Origin: Acetobacteraceae bacterium
Lineage (GTDB): Bacteria > Pseudomonadota > Alphaproteobacteria > Acetobacterales > Acetobacteraceae
DNA: 6,420 nucleotides
Reading direction: 5' to 3'
Assembly: GCA_027311485.1 (NCBI GenBank)
Contig: DAICYU010000252.1
Location: 1-6,420, forward strand
Notes under the pieces: model-generated
Seen by the model: only the letters and a program-made list of their open reading frames with translations
Database searches by the model: none
Told to the model about the DNA's origin: nothing
Shown here: positions 1 to 6,235 of the stretch, piece after piece
Layout of the letters: the number at the start of each line of letters is the position of its first letter
Position numbering within the stretch: position 1 is the first letter of the stretch
Made by a program: the position numbers and the translations under genes

Positions 1-713
1 AGCTTGTCCACCAGCGCCGCGATCGCCAGCCCCTCATCCTCATTCAGTTGCAACGCCCGCCCGGGTGAGCCCTCCGCCAGCGTAATCAGCCGCCCGCGTT
101 CATCGGCGTCCAGCTTCGGCAGGTATTCGGTCAGCAACCGTCCCATCGGCTCGTCTGCCAGCGGTGATAGCCGCAGGCGGCGGCAGCGGCTGCGGATGGT
201 GGGCAGCAGCCGTCCGGGGGCGGAGCACACCAGCAGCAGGATAGCGCGCGGCGGCGGCTCCTCCAGGATTTTCAGCAGCGCGTTGGCCGAGGCCTGGTTC
301 AGTTCCTCAGCACCGTCCACCACCACGACGCGCCAGCCGCCCTCGGCCGGGGTCAAGGCCATGAAGCCGGTGATCTTGCGGACATCGTCCACCGCGATCT
401 GCGTCCGCATCCGCTTCGTCTTCTCGTTGAACATCCGTTCCACGGTCAGCAGGTCGGCGTGGGAGTTGGCGGCGACGCGGCGGAACACCGGGTGCGATGG
501 CTCAAGAGCAAGGGAATGCGCATCGGTCTGCCCGGCCAGCAGCCGGCGGGCGAAGCGGTAGGCCAGGGTCGCCTTGCCGATACCCTCGGGACCGGTGATC
601 AGCCAGGCATGGTGCATGCGCCCGGACCGGAACGAGTCCAGGATCGTCGCCTCGGCGGCTTCATGGCCAAGCAGGATGGGGTTTGCGCGCGGTTCAGGGG
701 CAGACATGCGCAT
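1..713 (-). CDS. holB: DNA polymerase III delta' subunit (clamp loader), 3' end cut off by window edge
   Basis: Delta' is the rigid, ATPase-inactive arm of the clamp loader that opens and loads the beta sliding clamp at replication forks. About 237 codons are visible and the C-terminal collar domain is missing. Reading from the ATG at 713, the protein shows a P-loop GPEGIGKAT (about residues 41-49), a degenerate Walker B VVVVDGAEELN followed by ANALLKILEEPPP (about 130-155), and the clamp-loader SRC motif in TIRSRCRRL (about 172-180). The four-cysteine zinc module of the E. coli protein, expected between the P-loop and Walker B, is absent. ATGs at 719, 713 and 707 are all in frame. I chose 713 because a weak GAGTGGG lies about 8 nt upstream, but 707 (MSAPEP...) is nearly as good. 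The gene is divergent from the EEP gene at 924. tmk, a frequent upstream partner in alphaproteobacteria, is not next to it here. The family assignment is secure. Confidence 0.95.
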   Translation of the reverse strand, partial: MRMSAPEPRANPILLGHEAAEATILDSFRSGRMHHAWLITGPEGIGKATLAYRFARRLLAGQTDAHSLALEPSHPVFRRVAANSHADLLTVERMFNEKTKRMRTQIAVDDVRKITGFMALTPAEGGWRVVVVDGAEELNQASANALLKILEEPPPRAILLLVCSAPGRLLPTIRSRCRRLRLSPLADEPMGRLLTEYLPKLDADERGRLITLAEGSPGRALQLNEDEGLAIAALVDK

Positions 714-752
714 CACCATAACCCACTCGGCCCGGATCGCGCACCCGGCACA

Positions 753-791
753 GGACACCACCACAGCTGGACACCACCACAGCTGGACACC
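753..791. repeat. 16-bp direct tandem repeat, about 2.4 copies, upstream of holB
   Basis: The unit GGACACCACCACAGCT occurs at 753-768 and again, identical, at 769-784. A partial third copy (GGACACC) follows at 785-791, and GGACACC recurs at 803-809. Each full unit, with the next G, contains the palindrome CAGCTG. The repeat lies 40-80 bp upstream of the holB start, in the spacer shared with the divergent EEP gene. The placement would suit a regulatory-protein site, but simple slippage duplication explains it equally well. Confidence 0.85.
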
Positions 792-809
792 GGCAAAGGC
801 CGGGACACC
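785..809. repeat. small palindrome/hairpin in the holB-EEP spacer
   Basis: CCGGC and GCCGG arms around AAAG (790-803) form a 5-bp stem. GGACACC flanks it on both sides as a direct repeat (785-791 and 803-809). The form resembles the short intergenic palindromic elements common in GC-rich proteobacteria. There is no run of T after the stem on either strand, so it does not look like an intrinsic terminator. With one copy in view, membership in a repeat family cannot be shown. Confidence 0.45.
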
Positions 810-923
810 AAGCATGGGCATCAATCAAAGCCGCGCACAGTCCCCTGAACGACCCTGCCCTGAAACCACCGTGCCGCCTGCCCGTTTGCGCCGGAGTGCC
901 TGTTCCGGTCCCGGTTCCCATCC

Positions 924-2036
924 ATGATAACTGCCATTCGCTGGTTCCTGCTGCTGCTCGCGCTCGGTGGCGTGGCGGTGACTACGATCCCCGGCGTCAA
1001 CGACGACACGTGGTGGATCCGCTACCTCGATTTTCCCCGCCTCGAATTCCTGGTCGCCATGGTCATTGTGGCGGTGCTGCTGGTTCTGCTGCGGCCCAGG
1101 ACATGGCTGAGTTGGATCGCGGTCGCCGCGCTGGTGGGCTGCAGCGTGTATGACGCAAAGGTGCTGGCGCAGTTCACCCCGCTGACGGCGCCGCAGGAAG
1201 CCACCGCCCAATCATGCCCCGAAGGGAACCGCCTGCGGCTGCTTGAAGTGAATGTGGAGATGACCAACCATCACAGCCATAAACTGCTCAACATGGTCCG
1301 ACAGGTCGATCCCGATGTCGCCTGGTTTCAGGAAACCAATGATTGGTGGGAGCATGAACTCGCCCCACTCGGCAGCACCATGCCGTACAGCGCGCAGCAG
1401 GCCCAGCCGAACTATTTCGGTGTGCACCTGTTCTCAAGGCTGCCGCTGGTTGATCCGGCCGTGCATGACCTGACCGGATCGCACAACCCCTCAGTCTTCA
1501 CTGGCATACGTCTTCCGTCCGGCGCGGTGATCCGGCTTTACGCGATCCATCCGCGTCCGCCGCAAGTCGGGCAGAGTACTGCGGAGCGTGACGCGCAGCT
1601 TCTGGCCACGGCCCTGGCCGCGCACGACGACACGATGCCCCACATCGTGACGGGCGACATGAATTCCGTCCCGTGGGAGGACGCTATCAAACAGACGCAG
1701 CGGGTCGGCCGGTTCCTCGACCCGCGGATCGGCCGCGGCCTCTACATCACCTGGAACGCGAAACATTTGCTTCTGAAATGGCCCCTGGACCAGATCCTGC
1801 CCGGACCCGCGTTCACGCTGCTTTCGCTGCGGGTGCTGCCCGCCTTTGGCTCGGACCATCACCCGTATCTGGCCGAGCTGTGCCTCGATCCGGCGGCGGC
1901 GGCGCATCAGCCGCCTCCGGGCCTGCAGCCGAACGATCTGCAGGCGGCCGGCAAGACGGTGAGCCAGGGCCGGAATGCGGCCGACAAGGCCGGCTACAAG
2001 GGAGATGACCATCCGGACAGTGACAACAACAAGTAG
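924..2036 (+). CDS. Membrane-anchored endonuclease/exonuclease/phosphatase (EEP) family protein
   Basis: This is a 370-residue metal-dependent phosphoesterase-fold protein. The N-terminus has three hydrophobic segments (about residues 5-23, 41-57 and 61-75). The EEP domain follows at about 103-322 with the expected catalytic set: LLEVNVEM (N110), WFQETND (E137, metal ligand), YAIHPRPP (H209), TGDMNSVPW (D245, N247), PLDQIL (D289) and FGSDHHPY (D311, H312). All key residues are present, so it is probably active. The family cleaves phosphodiesters in nucleic acids, phospholipids or inositol phosphates, and the substrate cannot be told here. Residues 323-370 form a hydrophilic, probably disordered tail rich in Gln, Asp, Asn and Lys. 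ATG 924 is the first usable start after an in-frame stop at 861, and its N-terminus is immediately hydrophobic; no Shine-Dalgarno is visible. It is probably monocistronic, being divergent from holB and convergent with the RMD1-like gene. Confidence 0.92.
   Translation: MITAIRWFLLLLALGGVAVTTIPGVNDDTWWIRYLDFPRLEFLVAMVIVAVLLVLLRPRTWLSWIAVAALVGCSVYDAKVLAQFTPLTAPQEATAQSCPEGNRLRLLEVNVEMTNHHSHKLLNMVRQVDPDVAWFQETNDWWEHELAPLGSTMPYSAQQAQPNYFGVHLFSRLPLVDPAVHDLTGSHNPSVFTGIRLPSGAVIRLYAIHPRPPQVGQSTAERDAQLLATALAAHDDTMPHIVTGDMNSVPWEDAIKQTQRVGRFLDPRIGRGLYITWNAKHLLLKWPLDQILPGPAFTLLSLRVLPAFGSDHHPYLAELCLDPAAAAHQPPPGLQPNDLQAAGKTVSQGRNAADKAGYKGDDHPDSDNNK
1921..1945. repeat. 8-bp perfect inverted repeat inside the EEP C-terminal tail
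   Basis: GCCTGCAG (1921-1928) and CTGCAGGC (1938-1945) are perfect inverted copies separated by 9 nt. They lie in the part of the coding region that specifies the hydrophilic tail (GLQPNDLQA). They could form an mRNA hairpin. No function is evident. Confidence 0.5.
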
Positions 2037-2043
2037 CCATCAG

Positions 2044-2112
2044 CCGCGGCCGCGGGGACCATGCCTCCACAGCGGCCGTTTTGCCGCCCGCAGCACCACC
2101 GCCCCGGGCCGC
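2044..2112. terminator. Possible bidirectional termination region between convergent genes (weak)
   Basis: The gap between the EEP stop and the facing gene holds several GC-rich structures. There is a 12-bp perfect palindrome CCGCGGCCGCGG at 2044-2055. A hairpin has GCGGC (2072-2076) pairing with GCCGC (2083-2087) around a loop containing TTTT. A longer pairing of 2046-2057 with 2102-2112 is possible with one bulged base. No U-rich tail follows any stem, so classical intrinsic termination is not supported. The call rests mostly on position between convergent genes. Confidence 0.35.
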
Positions 2113-2149
2113 TATCGCACCATCACCCCGGGCCGCTATCGCACCACCG
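2102..2149. repeat. 24-bp tandem duplication spanning the stop codon of the RMD1-like gene
   Basis: Positions 2102-2125 and 2126-2149 are adjacent copies that match at 22 of 24 positions, with the first 21 identical. On the minus strand the right-hand copy carries the last codons and TAG stop (2138-2136) of the RMD1-like gene. The left-hand copy reproduces the same context, with a second TAG (2114-2112) in the same frame. Readthrough of the first stop would add only RPGVMVR before the second. Confidence 0.9.
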
Positions 2150-3335
2150 CCAGCACAATCTCCAGCGCGATCAGGACCAGGATGATGATTTCCAGCATCT
2201 CCGAGCGGTTGCTGGATGCCTCGTCATACAGCGCTGTGTAGGTGTCACGGATGATCGCCAGCTTGCGGTCCACCGCCGCGCTGACCGCCGGCACCCGCGA
2301 CAGATCCAGCGCCGCGGCGTAGATCCGTGCGAGATACACGTCCTCGGTCACCTGCAGCGCGTTATCAACCTTCTCGGTCAGTTCGGTCACTTCCGCGACT
2401 ACGGTATACAGGCGTCGCGCCAGATCGGCGAAACGGCGCGCAGTGGGCAGTGGCCGCCGCCGGCGCGCGGCCTCCACCATGTCGTACATCCGCGGCAGCT
2501 CGGCATCCAGCAGTTCGTCGTAATAGCGCATTTCCAGCAGCTGCGCGTTGGCGACCTCCAGCACATCCACCACATCAGAGTCGCCGCGCGGCTCGCAGAT
2601 GAACGCGCGATCCCAGGTCAGGACCACCAGATCATCCGTATAGTACGAATACCGGTGCCGCAGCAGATCGCGGCGGGAGCCTTCGGACAGCGGCCGCACC
2701 TCACCCGAGAGCAGCGGCACCAGATCCATGTCCGGCGGCAGGCTGTCGGTCGCCACCGGCCGGTCGAACGCATTGACGATGCCGATGATGTAATCTTCGT
2801 CCAGCGCCGAGGCCAAGGGCCGGATCAGCGCCTCACCGATGCCTTGCCGAACCCGGTCCAGCAAGGCCGGCCACAGGCTGCTGCCGGCTTCGGCACCCAG
2901 GATGGCATCCACCGCGTTCAGGCGCTGGCTGAAGGCTGCCCAGGTCAGGTTGATCGCGGGCACGCGAATCGCCAGGCTGATGACGCCGAAGTCGTATAGC
3001 CGCGCGTTGACGATCGCCTGCATCGGCCCGTCCGGCAGGTCGAGCGTCAGCGGACCCAGACCCAGTGCGACAGGCGGCACGCCGAACGCGACCGCTTTCG
3101 GCGGGGTCATGGCCAGCCGCCCGCGGGAGCTGCCGGTGCGGACCGTGCGGGCCCAGACTTCCTCGGCCTTCGCCAGGTCGATGGCATACCCGACATCGAA
3201 TAGGCGATAGGACAGGATGGCACCGGTGCTCACCATCAGCGGGCCGGACGGCACGGTCCTGCCGCCGACCTGGCTTTCGCCGCTTCCGGGTTCGCGGGCC
3301 TTGGCGTTGTCGATTGTCTGCGCCGTGGGGGTCAT
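2136..3335 (-). CDS. RMD1/DUF155-like protein with C-terminal membrane anchor
   Basis: The product is 399 residues with a polar, Gly/Ser-rich N-terminus. An alpha/beta region (about 40-135) contains RLFDVGYAIDL and LYDFGVISLAIRVP. A central stretch reads RYSYYTDDLVVLTWDRAFI (about 228-246). A long charged helical region (about 255-375, e.g. ELTEKVDNALQVTEDVYLARIY) follows, and one hydrophobic segment close to the C-terminus (about 380-397, LEIIILVLIALEIVLAVV). The layout and the LEIII...E tail are what I associate with the RMD1/DUF155 family, tail-anchored proteins best known from yeast sporulation and mitochondria, whose bacterial role is not established. That assignment is from memory of the family pattern and is tentative. 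The start at 3335 lies 22 nt after the upstream gene, with GGAG about 14 nt before it. Met34 (MVSTGAILSYRL) is a plausible alternative start, since residues 1-33 look unstructured. It is the last gene of the leftward cluster. Confidence 0.85.
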   Translation of the reverse strand: MTPTAQTIDNAKAREPGSGESQVGGRTVPSGPLMVSTGAILSYRLFDVGYAIDLAKAEEVWARTVRTGSSRGRLAMTPPKAVAFGVPPVALGLGPLTLDLPDGPMQAIVNARLYDFGVISLAIRVPAINLTWAAFSQRLNAVDAILGAEAGSSLWPALLDRVRQGIGEALIRPLASALDEDYIIGIVNAFDRPVATDSLPPDMDLVPLLSGEVRPLSEGSRRDLLRHRYSYYTDDLVVLTWDRAFICEPRGDSDVVDVLEVANAQLLEMRYYDELLDAELPRMYDMVEAARRRRPLPTARRFADLARRLYTVVAEVTELTEKVDNALQVTEDVYLARIYAAALDLSRVPAVSAAVDRKLAIIRDTYTALYDEASSNRSEMLEIIILVLIALEIVLAVVR

Positions 3336-3357
3336 CGTCCGGCGGTCCGCTCCGCGC

Positions 3358-3648
3358 TCATGCCTCGGCCTGCTGGTCGAGGAAGCGGCGTGCGTTGGCG
3401 GGATCGATCAGCGCATGAATATCGAAGCGCGCCGGGATGATATCCGCCCAGGCGTTCAGATGCGCGTGCAACGCCTCATTGGACGGCACGTCGAACAGCA
3501 CCGCCGCGCCGCGGCCGACTTTCGCATGCACCGACCGGACCTCCCCGCGGTCGATCAGCGGCTGAATCCAGTGCCAGTAGCGCTGGCGGGCGGCGGTCAC
3601 GCTGGACGGCGGCTCCGGGCGAGGCTCACTGATGACGAGAAACAGCAT
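3358..3648 (-). CDS. Muconolactone Delta-isomerase-like small protein
   Basis: The product is 96 residues, the usual length for the muconolactone isomerase family, whose founder moves the double bond of muconolactone in the beta-ketoadipate pathway in an oligomeric ferredoxin-like barrel. Matching features are the start MLFLVI (first strand), AAVLFDVPSNEALHAHL (about 48-64; compare the FDVPS.EALH motif of the true enzyme), and FDIHALIDP near the end (about 75-83). The reading frame stays open to an ATG at 3732, but that would add 28 Arg/Pro-rich residues inside the upstream gene. ATG 3648 is preferred because AGGAG lies 7 nt before it and the protein then begins at the family's normal N-terminus. 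Whether it isomerises muconolactone is unknown. Many relatives are uncharacterised, and no catechol-pathway genes are visible here. Confidence 0.85.
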   Translation of the reverse strand: MLFLVISEPRPEPPSSVTAARQRYWHWIQPLIDRGEVRSVHAKVGRGAAVLFDVPSNEALHAHLNAWADIIPARFDIHALIDPANARRFLDQQAEA

Positions 3649-3655
3649 GGCACGT

Positions 3656-3660
3656 CTCCT
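3656..3660 (-). promoter_or_regulatory. Shine-Dalgarno of the isomerase-like gene, overlapping the MFS stop
   Basis: On the minus strand AGGAG ends 7 nt before ATG 3648. Its first two bases are the last two of the TAG stop of the MFS gene (3661-3659). This decides the start of the small gene and suggests translational coupling with the transporter. Confidence 0.8.
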
Positions 3661-4882
3661 AGATGGGGGTCGCCGGGGCATGTATCGCCGGTGGGCGCCG
3701 CAACGCCCAGAATGCAATGCCGCCGGCGACATAGAACAGGATCGAGAGCGAGAACGCGACCCGGTAGCTGCCAGTCACGTCAAACACAAATCCTGCCATC
3801 CAGGAACCCGCCGCCGCGCCCAGCCCGGTGCCGATGGTAATCACCCCCAGGATCGCACCCAGGTTCGGGCCCGGGAACAGGTCCGCGGTCTTCGCCGTGA
3901 TGGCCGGCCCGCGCGCCCCCCATGTCAGCCCGAAGAAACACGCATGCAGCCACAGCAGCAGATGCTGGTCGGGAGAGGTGATCATCAGCCCGAAGATCAC
4001 ACCCAGGATGGACGTGCCATAGGTGACGATCGCCGATAACTCCCGCCCGATATAGTCCGAGATCGTGCCGGTCAGGATCACCCCGGGCAGCGACAGGACG
4101 GCACCCATCCCTAGCACGCCCGCCGCATACAGCTGGTCGAAACCGATATTCACCGCGAACGCCAACTGATGCAGCGCCACCAGGAAGCTGCCGAGGCCGG
4201 TGAACATATACACGGCGAACAGCAGCCAGAAATGCGGTGTCCGGACGGCCTGCCCCAGCGTCCACCCATGCCCGTCGGTGCTGCGCCGAGACACGCCCCG
4301 CCCCAGGCCGCGGAACAGGCTGGCCAGCGGCAGCAGGATCACACCCATGAAAACGCCCTGCCACAAATACGTGGCGCGCCAGCCCAGGCTGCCGATCATC
4401 ATCGTCGCCAGCGGGGCCGAGAACGCGCGGGCGAACCCGTTCGCCGATTGCACCACCGACACCGCCATGCCGCGATTGCGCACGAAATGGCGCGACAGCA
4501 GCGGCACGAACACCACCAGACCCAGGCAGTTGGCCCCCAGCGTCATCACCACGCCATACAGAAGCACGATTTGCCACAGCGTATGGTCGAACGCGTTCGC
4601 CACCAGCCCGATGGTCAGCAGCACGCCGCCCATCAGCACCAGCCGCATCGGCCCCAGCCGGTCCACCAGGTATCCCACCAGCGGGGAGCTGATCCCGCTC
4701 ACCACCTGCGACACCGCGTACGCCAGCGAAACCTCCGCTCGGCTCCATCCGAACACCTGGATGAAAGTCACCAGGAACACGGTGTACGAGTGCATGAATC
4801 CGGCACCGATCGCGAAGGTGCCGAAAGCGGCGGCCAACAGCAGCCAGAGCCGAGCGTTGGGGAGCGGTTTCAGGTCGGACAT
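3659..4882 (-). CDS. MFS transporter, monocarboxylate/oxalate-formate carrier-like
   Basis: The 407-residue product is polytopic with about 12 hydrophobic segments, in the inner membrane. It probably carries an organic anion by secondary transport. Visible features are FGWSRAEVSLAYAVSQVVSGISSPLVGYLVDRLGPMR, shown here only as the span at about residues 44-80, which ends in the MFS motif A (D74-R-L-G-P-M-R80) after the second helix. SLGWRATYLWQG comes before helix 6, a short cytoplasmic loop rich in Arg/Gly/Ser joins the halves, and a second motif A-like SDYIGR lies in the C-terminal half. The helix 1-2 pattern resembles MCT and OFA carriers, but the substrate is not readable. ATG 4882 (MSDLKPLP) is preferred to an in-frame TTG at 4888; neither has a strong Shine-Dalgarno. 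It follows dctM by 60 nt and precedes the isomerase-like gene by 10 nt. Confidence 0.92.
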   Translation of the reverse strand: MSDLKPLPNARLWLLLAAAFGTFAIGAGFMHSYTVFLVTFIQVFGWSRAEVSLAYAVSQVVSGISSPLVGYLVDRLGPMRLVLMGGVLLTIGLVANAFDHTLWQIVLLYGVVMTLGANCLGLVVFVPLLSRHFVRNRGMAVSVVQSANGFARAFSAPLATMMIGSLGWRATYLWQGVFMGVILLPLASLFRGLGRGVSRRSTDGHGWTLGQAVRTPHFWLLFAVYMFTGLGSFLVALHQLAFAVNIGFDQLYAAGVLGMGAVLSLPGVILTGTISDYIGRELSAIVTYGTSILGVIFGLMITSPDQHLLLWLHACFFGLTWGARGPAITAKTADLFPGPNLGAILGVITIGTGLGAAAGSWMAGFVFDVTGSYRVAFSLSILFYVAGGIAFWALRRPPAIHAPATPI

Positions 4883-4897
4883 GGACAAATCATGTCC

Positions 4898-4920
4898 GGC
4901 TGGTGAAGTCCCGGCCAGCC
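4898..4920. other. Stem-loop between dctM and the MFS gene
   Basis: GGCTGG (4898-4903) and CCAGCC (4915-4920) form a 6-bp stem with an 11-nt loop in the 60-nt gap, ending about 15 nt before the MFS start on the minus strand. There is no T-run, so it is unlikely to terminate transcription. It could protect the upstream message or affect MFS translation, or be chance in GC-rich DNA. Confidence 0.4.
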
Positions 4921-4942
4921 CCCGACCGGTGGTTGGGCGGCT

Positions 4943-6229
4943 TTATCTGATCAACCCAGCACTGCGCGGCAGGAACAGCGACAATTCCGGGACACAGATG
5001 ATCACCATCAGCCCGACGAACAGCGCCAGCAGATACGGCCAATACGCCCGTGCATGCCGCGTGACCGAGATATCGTCGGCAAAGCGCAGCGCCATCAGCA
5101 AGCCCACGCCCAGTGGCGGCGTGAACAGCCCGATGCCAACGGCGGCGGTCTGCACGATGTCGAAATGCACCGGATGGATGCCGATCTTGGTGGCGATCGG
5201 AAACACCACCGGGATCAGCACCACGGCGGCGGGCAGCCCCTCCAGCACCATGCCGAACAACAGTGTCATCAGCGCCACGCCGGTCAGGAACAGCCACGGC
5301 CGGCTTTCCAGCGGGCCAAGCATCCAGCCGAGGAATTCCGGCATGCCGGACAGGCCCATCAGGTATTGGAAGATGGTCGCCACCGCCAACAGGAAGACGA
5401 CCACGCCGGTGAGTACCCCGGCTTCATAGGCAAGATGCAGAACCTGCATCCAGGTGACGTTGCGGTAGTAGAATTTCGCCGCCAGCAGCGCATAGAGCGC
5501 GACGATGGCGCCGGCCTCGGTGGCGGTGAAGGCACCCAGGTAGAAGCCGCCCAGGATCACCACGGGTATCACCAGCGGCACCGCCGCGCCCTTGAGCGCC
5601 GTCCACAGGCGGGACAGGCTCAGCCGAGCATCCTTTGGCCAGCCCAGCAGATGCGCCTGGATCAGCACCAGCACACACAGGCAGCCGCCGATCACCGCCG
5701 CCGGAATGAACCCGGCCAGGAACAGCGCCACCGCCGACTGGTTGGTGACGGCGCTGATCACGATCATGAAGATCGCCGGCGGCACCAGCATGCCCATCGC
5801 CGTGCCGGCGGCGATCAGAGAGGCCGCGTCCTCGGGCCGATAGCCCGCCCGCTTCAGCGGTGGCATCAGCGCCGAACCCAGCGCCGACACCTCGGCCATC
5901 TTCGATCCGCAGATGTCGCTGAAGAAGTAGGACACGACGATGACCGACATGCCCAGCCCGCCGCGCACCCATCCCACCAGCGCGCGGGCAAGCTCGACCA
6001 GGGCGGTGGACATGCCCGCCCGTTCCATCAGCGAACCGGCAAAGACAAAGGACGGGATCGCCAGCAGCACCCAGCTTTGCGACGCCGTCACCAGCGTCGA
6101 ACCAAGCTGCTCCAGCGGCAGGCCGGCCACCAGCAGCCCGACCACGCCGGCCGCGCCCAGCGCGAACACGATCGGCAAAGACAGAACCAGCAGGACCACG
6201 AAGGTCGCCAGTGTGGCGAACATCACCAT
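4943..6229 (-). CDS. dctM: TRAP transporter large permease (DctM family)
   Basis: The 428-residue product is the transport subunit of a tripartite ATP-independent periplasmic transporter, which imports carboxylates and similar acids using the sodium or proton gradient. It is hydrophobic throughout with many helices. Family features include AIPSFVFAGSLMERAG (about 57-72), SDICGSKMAEVSALGSALMPPLKRAGY (about 104-130, given as a span with key residues G108-S109 and E113), AAGTAMGMLVPPAIFMIV (about 140-157), LGAFTATEAG (about 231-240) and VQTAAVGIGLFTPPLGVG (about 359-376). The length is normal and no motif is broken. The start is ATG 6229, 6 nt after the dctQ stop, with GGGAG 9 nt upstream; ATG 6223 is an alternative. 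The symbol denotes the family; the substrate is unknown and the periplasmic binding protein is not in view. Confidence 0.96.
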   Translation of the reverse strand: MVMFATLATFVVLLVLSLPIVFALGAAGVVGLLVAGLPLEQLGSTLVTASQSWVLLAIPSFVFAGSLMERAGMSTALVELARALVGWVRGGLGMSVIVVSYFFSDICGSKMAEVSALGSALMPPLKRAGYRPEDAASLIAAGTAMGMLVPPAIFMIVISAVTNQSAVALFLAGFIPAAVIGGCLCVLVLIQAHLLGWPKDARLSLSRLWTALKGAAVPLVIPVVILGGFYLGAFTATEAGAIVALYALLAAKFYYRNVTWMQVLHLAYEAGVLTGVVVFLLAVATIFQYLMGLSGMPEFLGWMLGPLESRPWLFLTGVALMTLLFGMVLEGLPAAVVLIPVVFPIATKIGIHPVHFDIVQTAAVGIGLFTPPLGVGLLMALRFADDISVTRHARAYWPYLLALFVGLMVIICVPELSLFLPRSAGLIR

Positions 6230-6235
6230 CGACGC

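Noticed and set aside
4..561. 185-codon plus-strand open frame at the left edge
   Set aside because: Low-complexity Ser/Arg-rich translation antisense to holB, whose motifs are unmistakable.
753..791. Tandem repeats as a CRISPR array
   Set aside because: The units abut without spacers and are only 16 bp.
714..923. Possible sigma-70 promoters for holB and the EEP gene
   Set aside because: I looked for -35/-10 pairs on both strands; a TTGATT-like hexamer exists on the minus strand near 825-830 but no AT-rich -10 follows at a suitable distance.
574..927. Short open frames in both directions across the holB-EEP spacer
   Set aside because: They overlap holB or EEP, have repetitive compositions such as Gly-Thr runs, and lack ribosome binding sites or family features.
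2061..2999. 312-codon plus-strand open frame opposite the RMD1-like gene
   Set aside because: The translation is rich in His, Gln and Arg with no recognisable fold and begins inside the repeat region; the minus-strand frame has a coherent protein with a membrane anchor.
3780..4748. 322-codon minus-strand frame overlapping the MFS gene in another phase
   Set aside because: Gly/Arg/Ala/Asp-rich shadow of the MFS coding sequence, with no membrane segments or domain.
4200..5429. 409-codon open frame on the plus strand opposite the MFS and dctM genes
   Set aside because: It lies antisense to two well-supported membrane proteins; its translation is Ser/Pro/Thr/Arg-rich with no domain, as expected from the GC-biased complementary strand.
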